Below are positions 44,501 through 52,503 of a stretch of DNA of 64,000 bases, one piece after another. How positions within the stretch are numbered: the first letter of the stretch is position 1; each line of letters opens with the position of its first letter. Made by a program: the position numbers and the translations under genes. The notes below the pieces were generated by a model. That model made no database searches. It was not told where the DNA came from and saw only the letters and a list, made by a program, of their open reading frames with translations. This stretch comes from JACMLD01 sp963705285. Its GTDB lineage: Bacteria > Bacteroidota > Bacteroidia > Chitinophagales > Chitinophagaceae. The stretch lies in assembly GCA_963705285.1 (NCBI GenBank), contig OY970066.1, positions 4,340,001 through 4,404,000 on the forward strand, written 5' to 3'.

Positions 44501-45040
44501 GGTTTGCAACCCCATAACGCCAATACCCGGTTGCAGCTGATTGGTATTTACGATACTACTTACCAATTTACTGCTGCCATGGTACAATTGGATTCTTTAT
44601 ACAGCCGCCGCGAAATTGATTTTGATAAGCAGCTGCTGATGGCAAAATATTATATCCACGAAACACGCTTTGAAGAAGCGGCAGAGCTATTGCAAGACGC
44701 AGCCCGTATTCATCCATATCAAATAGACACCATCGCAGACCTTAATGGCAGGCTCAACTGGTTGTCGGGCAAACCTAAACAGGCGCTAGTTTTTTATAAG
44801 GAATACCTGGCCTTACATCCGGGCGATGCGCAAGCCCTGTACACCATCGCTCGTATCTATGCCAAAATGGGTAATTCCACAGAAGCATGGAAATGGCTGG
44901 AAATGGCTATGACAAAAGGATTTAACTATTCGTGGGTTTTACAACTGGATGATGTGTGGGATAAATACAGGAAAGACAGCCGGTGGGCATTCCTTCAAAA
45001 ACGCTTCCCGGCAAAAGAATATATCAATACAGATTTATAG
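41561..45040 (+). CDS. Exported caspase-fold (C14) peptidase with long TPR array
   Basis: The 1159-residue protein has a signal peptide (MKQILLSLLVLSSAAVFCQS) followed by a caspase p20 domain: TYAVVVGISTYSSPGIPQLAFAHKDA, LVYFYFSGHGD with catalytic His105 and VVLLTDACHSGN with catalytic Cys161, then FSFYLVDGLSGLADANHDKIITVNE, an EF-hand-like loop (226-237). From about residue 490 to the C-terminus lie many TPR units (EAETKLKRASQIAPKWAIPHANLAALYINKKDFEQANTE and others). Metacaspase-like proteases cut after basic residues; this one would act in the periplasm or outside. A second caspase-fold gene faces it at 45250-46596. Function unknown. Confidence 0.92.
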   Translation: MKQILLSLLVLSSAAVFCQSSKTYAVVVGISTYSSPGIPQLAFAHKDAMVFADYLTSKAGGQVPQENIRLLLNENATYAAIYDALDWLLNTCQKNDLVYFYFSGHGDMENSTMYKLGFLLSYNTPRTNYINNAVRIEDVNNIANTLSVKVNAKVVLLTDACHSGNLAGSDFRGSLLAGEELRAVQSKEIRISSCAPDQLSAEDEGWGGGRGVFSFYLVDGLSGLADANHDKIITVNEIKNYLDASLATDALLVQKGMKQSPVVKGSSLFQLASVDQSTQDALQKQSAGMIASQQGRSPIVAGALKPLPPQPQAWVFNLLQRVNPEALFNFAELNKLPRTAIPQAALRMLADSVKAHASIQEFVKDTQYFSTYKMELLQQTLNSNKDAVARFNNKLAVALSDRGQEIINKYLEGDAAELERMRYYNSNSSGYDVYPDMFAVAINLTEPSNYLYHLLQIKLHYFSGVAARIKIPTVQDPRSLIAFALSEQQKAFQLEENAAYIQNELGALFLLSNNLGEAETKLKRASQIAPKWAIPHANLAALYINKKDFEQANTEIKTAISLQPDLQASYILSGFINEQRHFLLQAEEFFWKSIYLNSRHYLPFERLGFVYMSTTQYKKADSCLYEADKRKKGYHFTPGLPKVLPPFIVPFNAVEVPCTIDSAAVAKDDAMGIFALGIQAYNTGKDADAERRFKEVIRIDKSNPLAYHYLGKLLYAQQRWQEGAIIFKLAIVYQLDTTAFNAYAANLVKKLRQTKSKDCIVKVFLGNRYNGIDDYYFAGRLYEKWNHFTEAEAQYRQIIALQPLGTGGYYLLWNMLEKVARYNDAEDVLKSFVTVNMGRGEPELAGFYRRMIARFPGNGDYYYKAGRVFYFISARDPQQYPGDKKQLLPDSHAEVYETVYTSPSRIMNDGDNLIPGILEAILVAQDIIRPLSDGIDMLQKADSLLTYDNDALADINYKIGDLYVWQGIATKAVPYYHKSLGLQPHNANTRLQLIGIYDTTYQFTAAMVQLDSLYSRREIDFDKQLLMAKYYIHETRFEEAAELLQDAARIHPYQIDTIADLNGRLNWLSGKPKQALVFYKEYLALHPGDAQALYTIARIYAKMGNSTEAWKWLEMAMTKGFNYSWVLQLDDVWDKYRKDSRWAFLQKRFPAKEYINTDL

Positions 45041-45249
45041 AAATACGCCGCAGATTCGCAGATTATTTTTGATGATGACAGTGGCGGAACAAAGGTAACC
45101 GGCATTTGCGATCTGCCTGTGAGCACTCACGCTTTTCCCTTTGTCATGTTGTAAGTATCCCGTGATGATCGAGCCCCAGACTGCTTAAGTTGTGACAACA
45201 TTTCTTCCATTAACTCTTCGGGATTTAGCAAAATGACAAAGGCCAGTGT

Positions 45250-46596
45250 CTAATTCCCCATAACAATTTTGTAATTAGGAAATTGACTGCAAATATTTTC
45301 CGGTACGTACGGTTTATCGCAATAGGTACGTTTGGCTTTATTAATAGTTTGGGTTTTTGTATCCTGCAATACCTGATCCCAGTTTACATTTGCCTTTAAC
45401 TTACTACAGTAACTCTCCAGCGATGTACTGAAAAAGTAAGAAAAAAAGCTGCCAAAATTATTCTTACTGCAGGCGCGTTGCCCGTTATCTGCGGCAGTGG
45501 CCAGTACAGACATCCGCACGGGATCCAAAAACAGCTTCTTGCAATTATCCTGGTTCCATTGTACACCTGAACCTTTTGTTTGACCGGGTTTGCTACCGGT
45601 GCTGTTGGTGCTTTCTATATCATTGTTGCAGCAATCGCTCAATACCAGGTTAAACCGTGACGGCTTTTTTGTAATGGTATTGAAAATGTCTTCTATGTTC
45701 AATGAGTTTTGGTAAACATCCTGTGTAGTGGTATGATTGGTTTTTAGTTTGATGTTGGGAAACCTGCGCGCCGGCTCTTCCTTTTTTCTGAACCCATGAC
45801 CGGAATAATAAAACACAACAATATCAGCAGCAGCGGGCTTGCAATTGGCCACGGCCAGTTCCACATTTTTTTTGCTGTACGAGGCGCCGGTAATAACTTT
45901 TGGAAATAGTTTAATGCCGAGTGTGTCGGTAATTCCTTTGAATGTTTCCAGGGTGCGTGTAATGTCGAGACTGCAGGCAGGGCCAATTTCTTTATCAAGC
46001 GTATCTGCTACAATCAGCAAATACAGTTTGGTATTTTTCTCTGCTGCCGTCAATCCCTTTGTAGAAGTTGAAAACAGGTTGATGTAGAAATCGTCGTCAG
46101 GCGTAAAAAATCCGGTGACGAACGATTTTGTAAGCCCGCTATTCGGTATCAATGAGGCGGTAAAAGAAGTGCGCACATCCATAGCCGTTACTGTGCTATC
46201 AAGCGCCATGCCGGCGGGTTCGTGAAAACCAGAAACAGCATTGTACTTCAATAGTAAGAAGGGGGCATGAAACTGCATATTGCTGTTGCCAAAGATAAAC
46301 CGCGGGTTGACCGGTTTCAGTACCAATGTGGCGGTATCATTATTGGCAGCAGTATTGTCGGCTGGATTAAATTCTTCCAGGTCGCACTCCACCAACACAT
46401 CATCACCAGTTACCGGCAACGCATAACGTACCCTGAGCAGGCCGCTGCCATCATCGTAACGCACCAGCATCGCCTGGTAATGGATACTATCCGTGGGCTG
46501 GCTGAAATTATAGCGAAAATGGTAAACGGATTGTGCCATGGCCGTGTGGCTTGCCAACAGGCAACAACAGCAACATAAAAAATAGATTGTTTTCAT
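45250..46596 (-). CDS. Exported caspase-fold (C14) protein with N-terminal beta domain
   Basis: The 448-residue protein has a Cys-rich signal peptide (MKTIYFLCCCCCLLASHTAMAQ), a beta-rich region to about 180 that is not recognised, and a C-terminal caspase-like domain: KLYLLIVADTLDKEIGPACSLDITRTLETFKGI, DIVVFYYSGHGFRKK with catalytic His267, and FNLVLSDCCNND with Cys323 aligned to the DACHSG cysteine of family members. The histidine after Cys in most members (DACHSG) is Asn here. It faces the caspase-TPR gene tail to tail across 209 bp, so the two could form a functional pair. Confidence 0.87.
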   Translation of the reverse strand: MKTIYFLCCCCCLLASHTAMAQSVYHFRYNFSQPTDSIHYQAMLVRYDDGSGLLRVRYALPVTGDDVLVECDLEEFNPADNTAANNDTATLVLKPVNPRFIFGNSNMQFHAPFLLLKYNAVSGFHEPAGMALDSTVTAMDVRTSFTASLIPNSGLTKSFVTGFFTPDDDFYINLFSTSTKGLTAAEKNTKLYLLIVADTLDKEIGPACSLDITRTLETFKGITDTLGIKLFPKVITGASYSKKNVELAVANCKPAAADIVVFYYSGHGFRKKEEPARRFPNIKLKTNHTTTQDVYQNSLNIEDIFNTITKKPSRFNLVLSDCCNNDIESTNSTGSKPGQTKGSGVQWNQDNCKKLFLDPVRMSVLATAADNGQRACSKNNFGSFFSYFFSTSLESYCSKLKANVNWDQVLQDTKTQTINKAKRTYCDKPYVPENICSQFPNYKIVMGN

Positions 46597-46738
46597 AAAA
46601 TGTTATTTGCCGGTACCAATGCCGCAACATTCCGGAAGTGCAGGCAACCTGTTTATATACCCGGCAGCCTGGCATTGAGGTTGTGCGCCATCAATTTTTT
46701 TTCCACTTGTGTAGCTAAATCGTACCTTAAAGTTTAAA

Positions 46739-46975
46739 ATGTATAACATGACAACCAAACAACCCAAAACATTTCTCTTACTGGTTTTAACTGCATTGGT
46801 GTTAAGCTTTGCGGCCGTCAGCTGTAACAACAGTGCTGAAGAGCAAAAAACGCCAGGCAAAGACAGCCTTCCTCCCGCAGCCATTACCCCGCCAGATTCA
46901 ATGGGCATGAAAAAAGATTCGCTGCCAATGGACTCTGCAGACACCAAGCCGGTTAAGACCACCAACGAAAAGTAA
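46739..46975 (+). CDS. Small lipoprotein
   Basis: The 78-residue product has a lipoprotein signal (FLLLVLTALVLSFAAVSC, Cys about 29) and a mature part rich in Pro, Asp, Ser and Lys (GKDSLPPAAITPPDSMG, KKDSLPMDSADTKP) with no fold signature. It may start instead at the ATG 9 bp later. Function unknown; such short disordered lipoproteins are common in Bacteroidota. Confidence 0.65.
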   Translation: MYNMTTKQPKTFLLLVLTALVLSFAAVSCNNSAEEQKTPGKDSLPPAAITPPDSMGMKKDSLPMDSADTKPVKTTNEK

Positions 46976-47020
46976 GGTATTTTTTACAGGGCGGAATTTA
47001 TTTGTACATCAATATAAGCG

Positions 47021-47058
47021 ATAAAGAGATCATGCAGATGGTCTCTTTATTTTTAATT
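47021..47058 (+). terminator. Terminator hairpin shared with the end of the convergent TPR gene
   Basis: ATAAAGAGA (47021-47029) and TCTCTTTAT (47042-47050) form a 9-bp stem followed by TTTTAATTTTTT on the plus strand. It would end the lipoprotein transcript and lies inside the last codons of the convergent TPR gene. Confidence 0.6.
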
Positions 47059-48463
47059 TTTTGATAGTAAGTGCAATTCGGTTTTGTTGCGCAGGCACCC
47101 TGTTGCGTGTTAACTTGTGAATCAGCCAGTGCTCCAGCCGATGGTGTGCAGGTATCAGAATCGCGGCGATCGCCACAAAAATCAATATTTCATAGACGGG
47201 TGTATGGTGGGTTAGTTCCAGCACATACGGGTGTAGCAGCAAGGTGAGGTATTCAAAAAAGATAAGCAATGAAAGGATGCCCAGCACTTTGATAATGCGG
47301 GTATGTATTTTTATTCGGCTCAGTAAAAGCGTGAAGAGAAAAAATCCGGGAATAAATATCCCGATAAACAATAGCTGCAATTGCTGCCGGCGTTCCATCA
47401 GCGCAATCTTTTTGTTTTCTTCTATTTCCAGCTGCCGCAGTCTTTCATTGGTTGATAATATCTGTGATTCACGTATTCGTGTTTTACTATTGATGGAATC
47501 ATTTAACGACTGCACCAGGCTGATGTACGCAAATGCACTGTCGATATTTTTTGCTGCCTGGTAATGCTTGCTGAGGAACTCTGCTGCTTTCAGTTCGTGC
47601 GATAGGAACCCGTCTTTCCTTGCAATGGCTTGCGATTGCTGCGCATACCATGCAGCGGAATCTTTTTGATTAAGTTGCTGGTACAAACCTGCAAGACCCA
47701 ATGTGGCCTCGCACAATATTTCATCATCATTTACCTGGCGCAGGCCAGCTATGGCCGACTGGTAATTCAACAGCGACATAGGATAGTTCCGCATTTTAAG
47801 ATAGCTGTGGCCCAGCCCGGTCATGGATGCGGCAATCAGGTCGGTATCCTGCACGTTTTCTGCCAGTTGTAGCGACTTATTAAAAAAATGGTAGGAAGAG
47901 TCAGAGTTATTCAGCCGGTTGTATACATCGCCCAGGTTTAAAAAAATATAGTACTTCATCCTTTCCACCTGGTTCTGTTCAATTACAGCTGCGGCTTTGT
48001 TGTAGTATTCCAGCGCCTTATTGTATTCTTCCTGCATCACGTAAACAATACCAATATTCATGAGCACACTGGCCAGTCCGCTGGGTGAATTGGTTTTTTC
48101 TTCCAACTGCAATTTCTGGAAATATAATTCAAGTGCCCTTGGGTAATTGCCAATGTTTATCACAGCGTTTGCCATTGCCCCCAGTGCCCTGGATTCGCCC
48201 TCTGCATAATGCAATTCTTTTGCAAGATAGATGGCCTCCTGCGCCAGGCGCACGGCCGTGTCGGGGTTGTACATATTGATAGCGCCGGCCAGCTGCCACA
48301 TCAACCGCACACGGTTGGTGTCTTTCTGGGCACCCTTCAACAGGCGACTTAAGCTATCTGCTTTCGGTTTTTGCGAAAACCCAGCGCAAGAAAAGCATGC
48401 CAGCAGCACTGTCAGCAACAGCCGCGTTTTACTGAATGGTTGAATGGTACAAAAAAACGTCAT
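47030..48463 (-). CDS. TPR protein with C-terminal membrane domain, kinase-less sensor-like
   Basis: The 477-residue protein has a signal peptide (TRLLLTVLLACFSCAGFSQ), about six TPR units (GESRALGAMANAVINIGNYPRALELYFQKLQLEE; SVLMNIGIVYVMQEEYNKALEYYNKAAAV; IFLNLGDVYNRLNNSDSSYHFFNKSLQLAE), then a coiled coil (about 320-365) and three membrane helices (LLFIGIFIPGFFLFTLLLS, LGILSLLIFFEYLTLLL, ILIFVAIAAILIPAHH) before a basic tail (TRNRVPAQQNRIALTIKKLK). The layout is like the input half of TPR histidine kinases, but no kinase or DNA-binding domain follows. Confidence 0.85.
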   Translation of the reverse strand: MTFFCTIQPFSKTRLLLTVLLACFSCAGFSQKPKADSLSRLLKGAQKDTNRVRLMWQLAGAINMYNPDTAVRLAQEAIYLAKELHYAEGESRALGAMANAVINIGNYPRALELYFQKLQLEEKTNSPSGLASVLMNIGIVYVMQEEYNKALEYYNKAAAVIEQNQVERMKYYIFLNLGDVYNRLNNSDSSYHFFNKSLQLAENVQDTDLIAASMTGLGHSYLKMRNYPMSLLNYQSAIAGLRQVNDDEILCEATLGLAGLYQQLNQKDSAAWYAQQSQAIARKDGFLSHELKAAEFLSKHYQAAKNIDSAFAYISLVQSLNDSINSKTRIRESQILSTNERLRQLEIEENKKIALMERRQQLQLLFIGIFIPGFFLFTLLLSRIKIHTRIIKVLGILSLLIFFEYLTLLLHPYVLELTHHTPVYEILIFVAIAAILIPAHHRLEHWLIHKLTRNRVPAQQNRIALTIKKLKIKRPSA

Positions 48464-48634
48464 TACGAGATTACGGGGGCTTATATAAATTCTAAATGTA
48501 CTTATTAAAATGCGGGCTGCGATTGTTCTCCCCGAAAATTAGTGTGGAAGTGGTAGCGGATCCACATAAATTTCTGGATTTTTTGCAAACTTAATGGAAC
48601 CGCTGCTGTTATTGCAAAAGATAAAACAGCCATT

Positions 48635-48919
48635 ATGCGCAAAGGAGTTTCAGAAGGCAGATCAGGCACGGTTGAATTTAATGCAAAGGCGCTCGATAAC
48701 CTGCAAAGCGAAGGTTACCGGTTTGTACACGTAATTGGGTTAACGGTAGATAATCATTACGATTATACCGATCCGCAATTGTTATTGCTGGTACCGCTCA
48801 GGGAGCTGCCGACAGACCAGGATAAAAAAGGCATTTACGAGCCTATTGAAAGTGAGCTGCTCTACCGCTGGGCGGGAGAGGTAAATGAGCACCCGCGGAT
48901 TGTGATTGCCGTTAATTAG
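48635..48919 (+). CDS. Hypothetical cytoplasmic protein
   Basis: The 94-residue protein has no signal peptide or membrane segment. Sequence such as RSGTVEFNAKALDNLQSEGYRFVHVIGLTVDN and LLLVPLRELPTDQDKKGIYEPIESELLYRWAGE is well-formed globular protein. The family is not recognised. A possible ATG-proximal leader with ATTGCAAAAG precedes the start. Confidence 0.65.
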   Translation: MRKGVSEGRSGTVEFNAKALDNLQSEGYRFVHVIGLTVDNHYDYTDPQLLLLVPLRELPTDQDKKGIYEPIESELLYRWAGEVNEHPRIVIAVN

Positions 48920-49017
48920 TTTAGTCGCGTTACCAGGCCAACCTGTGGCTGGCGCACTATTTTCCTGTTTGTATCGTTATTAACAGGAAGGGCCTTTATT
49001 TTTGAAAATCCATTGTT

Positions 49018-49191
49018 ATGAAATCCAAACAACAACCAGGTGTACTTCACACTCCCAAAAGAGTATACAAGAAAACCAGTTACCTGCTGGCAGCTACTGC
49101 CATTCAAAAAAAGCTGGAAGAAATAAAGCTGGAAAACAGCCGTACCGTGGCCGTTACTAATAATCTTTCGTTGTTCCGCTGCCGGGTGTGA
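49018..49191 (+). CDS. Possible 57-residue basic protein
   Basis: An ATG at 49018 opens a 57-residue frame (MKSKQQPGVLHTPKRVYKKT, then an Ala-rich and Lys/Glu helix, AATAIQKKLEEIKLENSRTV). The composition is protein-like and follows the 94-residue gene by 98 bp on the same strand. Too short for family recognition. Confidence 0.45.
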   Translation: MKSKQQPGVLHTPKRVYKKTSYLLAATAIQKKLEEIKLENSRTVAVTNNLSLFRCRV

Positions 49192-49627
49192 GGATTTTAA
49201 ATTAAAAATTCAAAATCCAAAATATCCATATAAATATGCCTTTTGTGCTCTGTGAATACCTCCGCTCCTCTGTGGTAAAGTAGGCCACTAATGCGGAGAT
49301 TATATAATGGGTGATTTTGAAGGATTATCAGCATTAATACGAGAACTTACTTTACAGGCCACAACACTAGAATACATCTAACTATACCTCTTGTGCTCTG
49401 TGAATACTCCGCTCCTCTGTGCTAAAGCCAGCCGTTCAAAATTTAAATGCAAAATGTGACATAGTACAAGATTTTTTCGTAGCTTTGCATTTCTTACTAT
49501 TAGTGCTTTCTCCGTTTGTGAAGTAGTTTCATCTCTCCAAATCAGCAACCGCTAAAATTAAGGCAGATAAAGTGTCAAATCATTATTTGATGGCCTTATC
49601 ATATTTTTTACAAAAACAAATTATACA
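49192..49627. repeat. Gap with a 41-bp direct repeat and the DEAD-box gene leader
   Basis: Two near-identical segments of about 41 bp, with TTGTGCTCTGTGAATAC and CGCTCCTCTGTG, lie at about 49239-49280 and 49387-49427. No coding frame is supported. The right part holds the promoter and about 140 nt of leader for the RNA helicase. Confidence 0.75.
49480..49487 (+). promoter_or_regulatory. -7 promoter element of the DEAD-box helicase gene
   Basis: TAGCTTTG followed by C is an exact TAnnTTTG match. Transcription starting just after it would give a leader of about 135 nt before the GTG at 49628, which is long for this window. Confidence 0.6.
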
Positions 49628-50887
49628 GTGTTATTTAACCAATTACAGCTCATTGAGCCTATTTTGCAGGCCCTGAGCACAGAAGGATATACCAATCCTA
49701 CGCCCATCCAGGAAAAATCAATTCCCATTATTTTAGAAAAAAGAGATTTATTGGGTTGCGCCCAAACCGGTACCGGTAAAACCGCTGCTTTTACCATTCC
49801 TATCCTGCAATTAATGCACCAGCAGCAGGAGGCATCCAGTCAGCGCGTGCATAGAATCAGTGCGCTGGTATTAACCCCCACGCGCGAACTGGCCATACAG
49901 ATTGGAGAAAGCATCCAGGCATACGGTCGTTTTTTACACCTCCGCCACCAGGTAATTTTCGGTGGTGTGTCTCAGCACAGCCAGGTACAAAATATACGCA
50001 GGGGAGTAGACATCCTGGTAGCCACGCCCGGCCGCTTACTTGATCTGATGCAACAGGGTCATGTATCGTTACGCGATATACAATATTTTATATTGGATGA
50101 AGCAGACCGCATGCTTGACATGGGCTTTGTACACGATGTAAAACGCATCATTGCCAAATTGCCCGCAAAGCGGCAGACGTTGTTTTTTTCGGCCACCATG
50201 CCGCCAGAAATACAGCAGCTTGCCAATGTGTTGTTGCACAACCCCATGAAAGTGGAAGTTACACCTCCGGCCTCGACAGTGGATCTGATAGAACAGGCTA
50301 TTTATATGGTAGACAAGCACAACAAACAATCATTGCTGATCCACCTGTTAAAAGATGCTTCCATTGAAACAGTGCTCATCTTTACGCAAATGAAACATGC
50401 GGCAGATAAATTGGCCCGCCTGCTTAACAGTGCCGGCATCCGCACAGAAGCGATCCATGGAAATAAATCACAGAATGCCCGCCAGGCTGCGCTTGCTAAC
50501 TTTAAGGCAAGACGTACACGGGTACTGGTAGCCACCGATATTGCCGCCCGCGGTATAGATATTGATGAGCTGGCGCATGTAATCAACTATGAATTGCCCA
50601 ACGTGCCGGAAACATATGTGCACCGCATTGGCAGAACAGGCCGCGCAGGTGCCAGTGGAATGGCCATTTCATTTTGCGATCGCAGCGAGCGCGTGTTCCT
50701 GAACGATATTGAAAAACTGATCAGGAAAAAAATACCTGTTGCTGTTTCCAAAACATTTGTTCCTGTAGCTATGCCAGAACAATCCGAAAGGCAACACCAT
50801 ACATCGTCATTTGCACCCCGCAGAAATTCCGGCAACGGCAATAACAGACCGTCAAGGAACTTTTCCCAACGTGCCATGGCCAGGTAA
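49628..50887 (+). CDS. rhlE: DEAD-box ATP-dependent RNA helicase, RhlE-like
   Basis: The 419-residue protein begins at a GTG whose translation MLFNQLQLIEPILQALSTEGYTNPTPIQEKSIP aligns with RhlE N-termini (Q-motif). Core motifs: AQTGTGKTAAF (I), LVLTPTRELAIQI (Ia), FILDEADRMLDMGF (II), FFSATMP (III), VLIFTQMKHAADKLARLL (IV), VLVATDIAARGIDI (V) and HRIGRTGRAGASG (VI). The C-terminal tail is short, basic and Asn/Arg-rich. RhlE-type enzymes remodel ribosomal and other structured RNAs, often in the cold. A long leader precedes it and a strong terminator follows. Confidence 0.95.
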   Translation: MLFNQLQLIEPILQALSTEGYTNPTPIQEKSIPIILEKRDLLGCAQTGTGKTAAFTIPILQLMHQQQEASSQRVHRISALVLTPTRELAIQIGESIQAYGRFLHLRHQVIFGGVSQHSQVQNIRRGVDILVATPGRLLDLMQQGHVSLRDIQYFILDEADRMLDMGFVHDVKRIIAKLPAKRQTLFFSATMPPEIQQLANVLLHNPMKVEVTPPASTVDLIEQAIYMVDKHNKQSLLIHLLKDASIETVLIFTQMKHAADKLARLLNSAGIRTEAIHGNKSQNARQAALANFKARRTRVLVATDIAARGIDIDELAHVINYELPNVPETYVHRIGRTGRAGASGMAISFCDRSERVFLNDIEKLIRKKIPVAVSKTFVPVAMPEQSERQHHTSSFAPRRNSGNGNNRPSRNFSQRAMAR

Positions 50888-50930
50888 ATAAAACAAGAGC
50901 ACAGCCGCTTTGCGGTTAACATAATAAGAA

Positions 50931-50962
50931 TAGCATGAAAGATTTTTCATGCTATTTTTTTT
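50931..50962 (+). terminator. Rho-independent terminator after the DEAD-box gene
   Basis: TAGCATGAAA and TTTCATGCTA form a perfect 10-bp stem around GATT, followed by eight T. It starts 44 bp after the stop. Confidence 0.92.
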
Positions 50963-51034
50963 GTCCTGGTGGTCAACAAATGCGGCTATTGTTTACATTG
51001 TGGTAGCATTCCACTCTTCAACAATACCTGCAAC

Positions 51035-52471
51035 ATGAGAATATTTGCTGTGTGTTTTACCATACTATCGTTGAATGCTGCCTATAGCCAGCACACTGGT
51101 GTTCTTGTCATCAGCAATCCCAATATCATCAACATTGAAACCGGTAGGGTATTGCAACATCGTGATATCATTCTGCGCGGCAATTGGATTACTGCCATTG
51201 TGCCCCACCGTAATAATTATCCCGCAGGTAATACAGTTGTTAATGCAAAGGGCAAATATGTTATTCCTGGGTTGTGGGATATGCATATGCATTTCGGCGG
51301 GGGTGATTCATTGCTGGAGGAGAACAAGGCCTTACTGCCCTTATTTATCGCAAACGGCATTACCGCAGTGCGGGATGCGTCTGCCGATATCAGCACGGCG
51401 GTATTGCAATGGCGTACTGCTACAGCCGAAGGTACGCTGATGGGCCCTGCGATATTTACCGCCGGGCCAAAACTGGAAGGGATCAACTCTTTGTGGATTG
51501 GCGACTTAGAAGTGGGCACCGTTGCGGAAATGCAACAGGCCATGGACTCGCTGCAACGTTTACACGTTGACTTTATAAAGATTACCGACAATACCATTCA
51601 ACCGGCTATTTACCTGGCGGCAATTCAAGAAGCGCGCAAACGCGGCCTGGCCATCTCCGGCCATATACCATACGCACTCACCATGCAAGAGGTCAGCGAT
51701 GCCGGCCTATCATCTGTAGAGCACATGGCTTATGTACTAAAAGCAGGTGCCGCTAATGAAACAACCATTGCCCGGCAACTTGCCACCGGTGCAATCACCA
51801 GTCGGGATGTAATGCCGCAGGTGTTGCAACATTTTGATACCGCCTATGCATTGCGTGTTTACCGGCAAATGGCTGCTAATGGAACCGCAGTTACGCCCAC
51901 TTTGTCTATCAGTTATGTCACAGCCTACCTCGACCAGGATGATCATCACGCCGATGCATACCTGAAATATTTGGGCCAGGGATTAAAAAATACCTATAGC
52001 TGGCGGGTAAAACGTGCTGCCGGTGATAATAAGGAGGCCATCATGCTGCGGCATACGATATTTGAAAAATCTGCCGGACTATTGCCGTTGTTGCACAAAG
52101 CCGGTGTTACCATAATGGCCGGTACAGACGCGGGCTATCTTAATTCTTTTGACTACCCCGGCCAGTCGCTTCATACCGAACTGGCACTTATGGTAAAATA
52201 TGGTTTAACCCCGTTGCAAGCCTTGCAGGCATCCATCATTAACGGCCCGCGTTATTTCAAGCTGCAGTCGCAATACGGAAAAGTTGCAGCAGGCTATTAT
52301 GGAGATTTGCTGATATTAGATGCTAACCCGTTAGCCGATATCACCAATACCCAAAAACTAAACGGCGTTATTACCAAAGGCCGTTATTTATCAAGGCTAG
52401 CTTTGGATTCCATGCTATCGGCAATTGCCGAAAAAGCCGCCGCCAGCCCTTTTAAAAAAGTAGACAACTAA
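51035..52471 (+). CDS. Exported metal-dependent amidohydrolase (imidazolonepropionase-like)
   Basis: From the ATG at 51035 the product is about 478 residues with signal peptide MRIFAVCFTILSLNAAYSQ; an upstream frame start would bury it. Amidohydrolase metal ligands are visible: IPGLWDMHMHFGG (HxH, about 85), ISGHIPYALTM and SVEHMAYV (His ligands), and MAGTDAGYLNS (Asp). The N-terminal composite-domain strands (LVISNPNIINIETGRVL) and C-terminal YGDLLILDANPLADI also fit. Related secreted enzymes cleave dipeptides or cyclic amides (prolidase-like); the substrate is unknown. Confidence 0.92.
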   Translation: MRIFAVCFTILSLNAAYSQHTGVLVISNPNIINIETGRVLQHRDIILRGNWITAIVPHRNNYPAGNTVVNAKGKYVIPGLWDMHMHFGGGDSLLEENKALLPLFIANGITAVRDASADISTAVLQWRTATAEGTLMGPAIFTAGPKLEGINSLWIGDLEVGTVAEMQQAMDSLQRLHVDFIKITDNTIQPAIYLAAIQEARKRGLAISGHIPYALTMQEVSDAGLSSVEHMAYVLKAGAANETTIARQLATGAITSRDVMPQVLQHFDTAYALRVYRQMAANGTAVTPTLSISYVTAYLDQDDHHADAYLKYLGQGLKNTYSWRVKRAAGDNKEAIMLRHTIFEKSAGLLPLLHKAGVTIMAGTDAGYLNSFDYPGQSLHTELALMVKYGLTPLQALQASIINGPRYFKLQSQYGKVAAGYYGDLLILDANPLADITNTQKLNGVITKGRYLSRLALDSMLSAIAEKAAASPFKKVDN

Positions 52472-52503
52472 TCAATCTGAAACCTAATACTCAAGCGTCT
52501 GTC

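Noticed and set aside
45135..45240. Short minus-strand frame (MEEMLSQLKQ...) after the second caspase gene
   Set aside because: Only about 27 codons from its ATG, no start signal and no recognised similarity; may be chance.
39572..46596. A defence island made of helicase plus caspase genes
   Set aside because: Both caspase-fold proteins have signal peptides, the helicase is divergent and no other defence-type domains are present.
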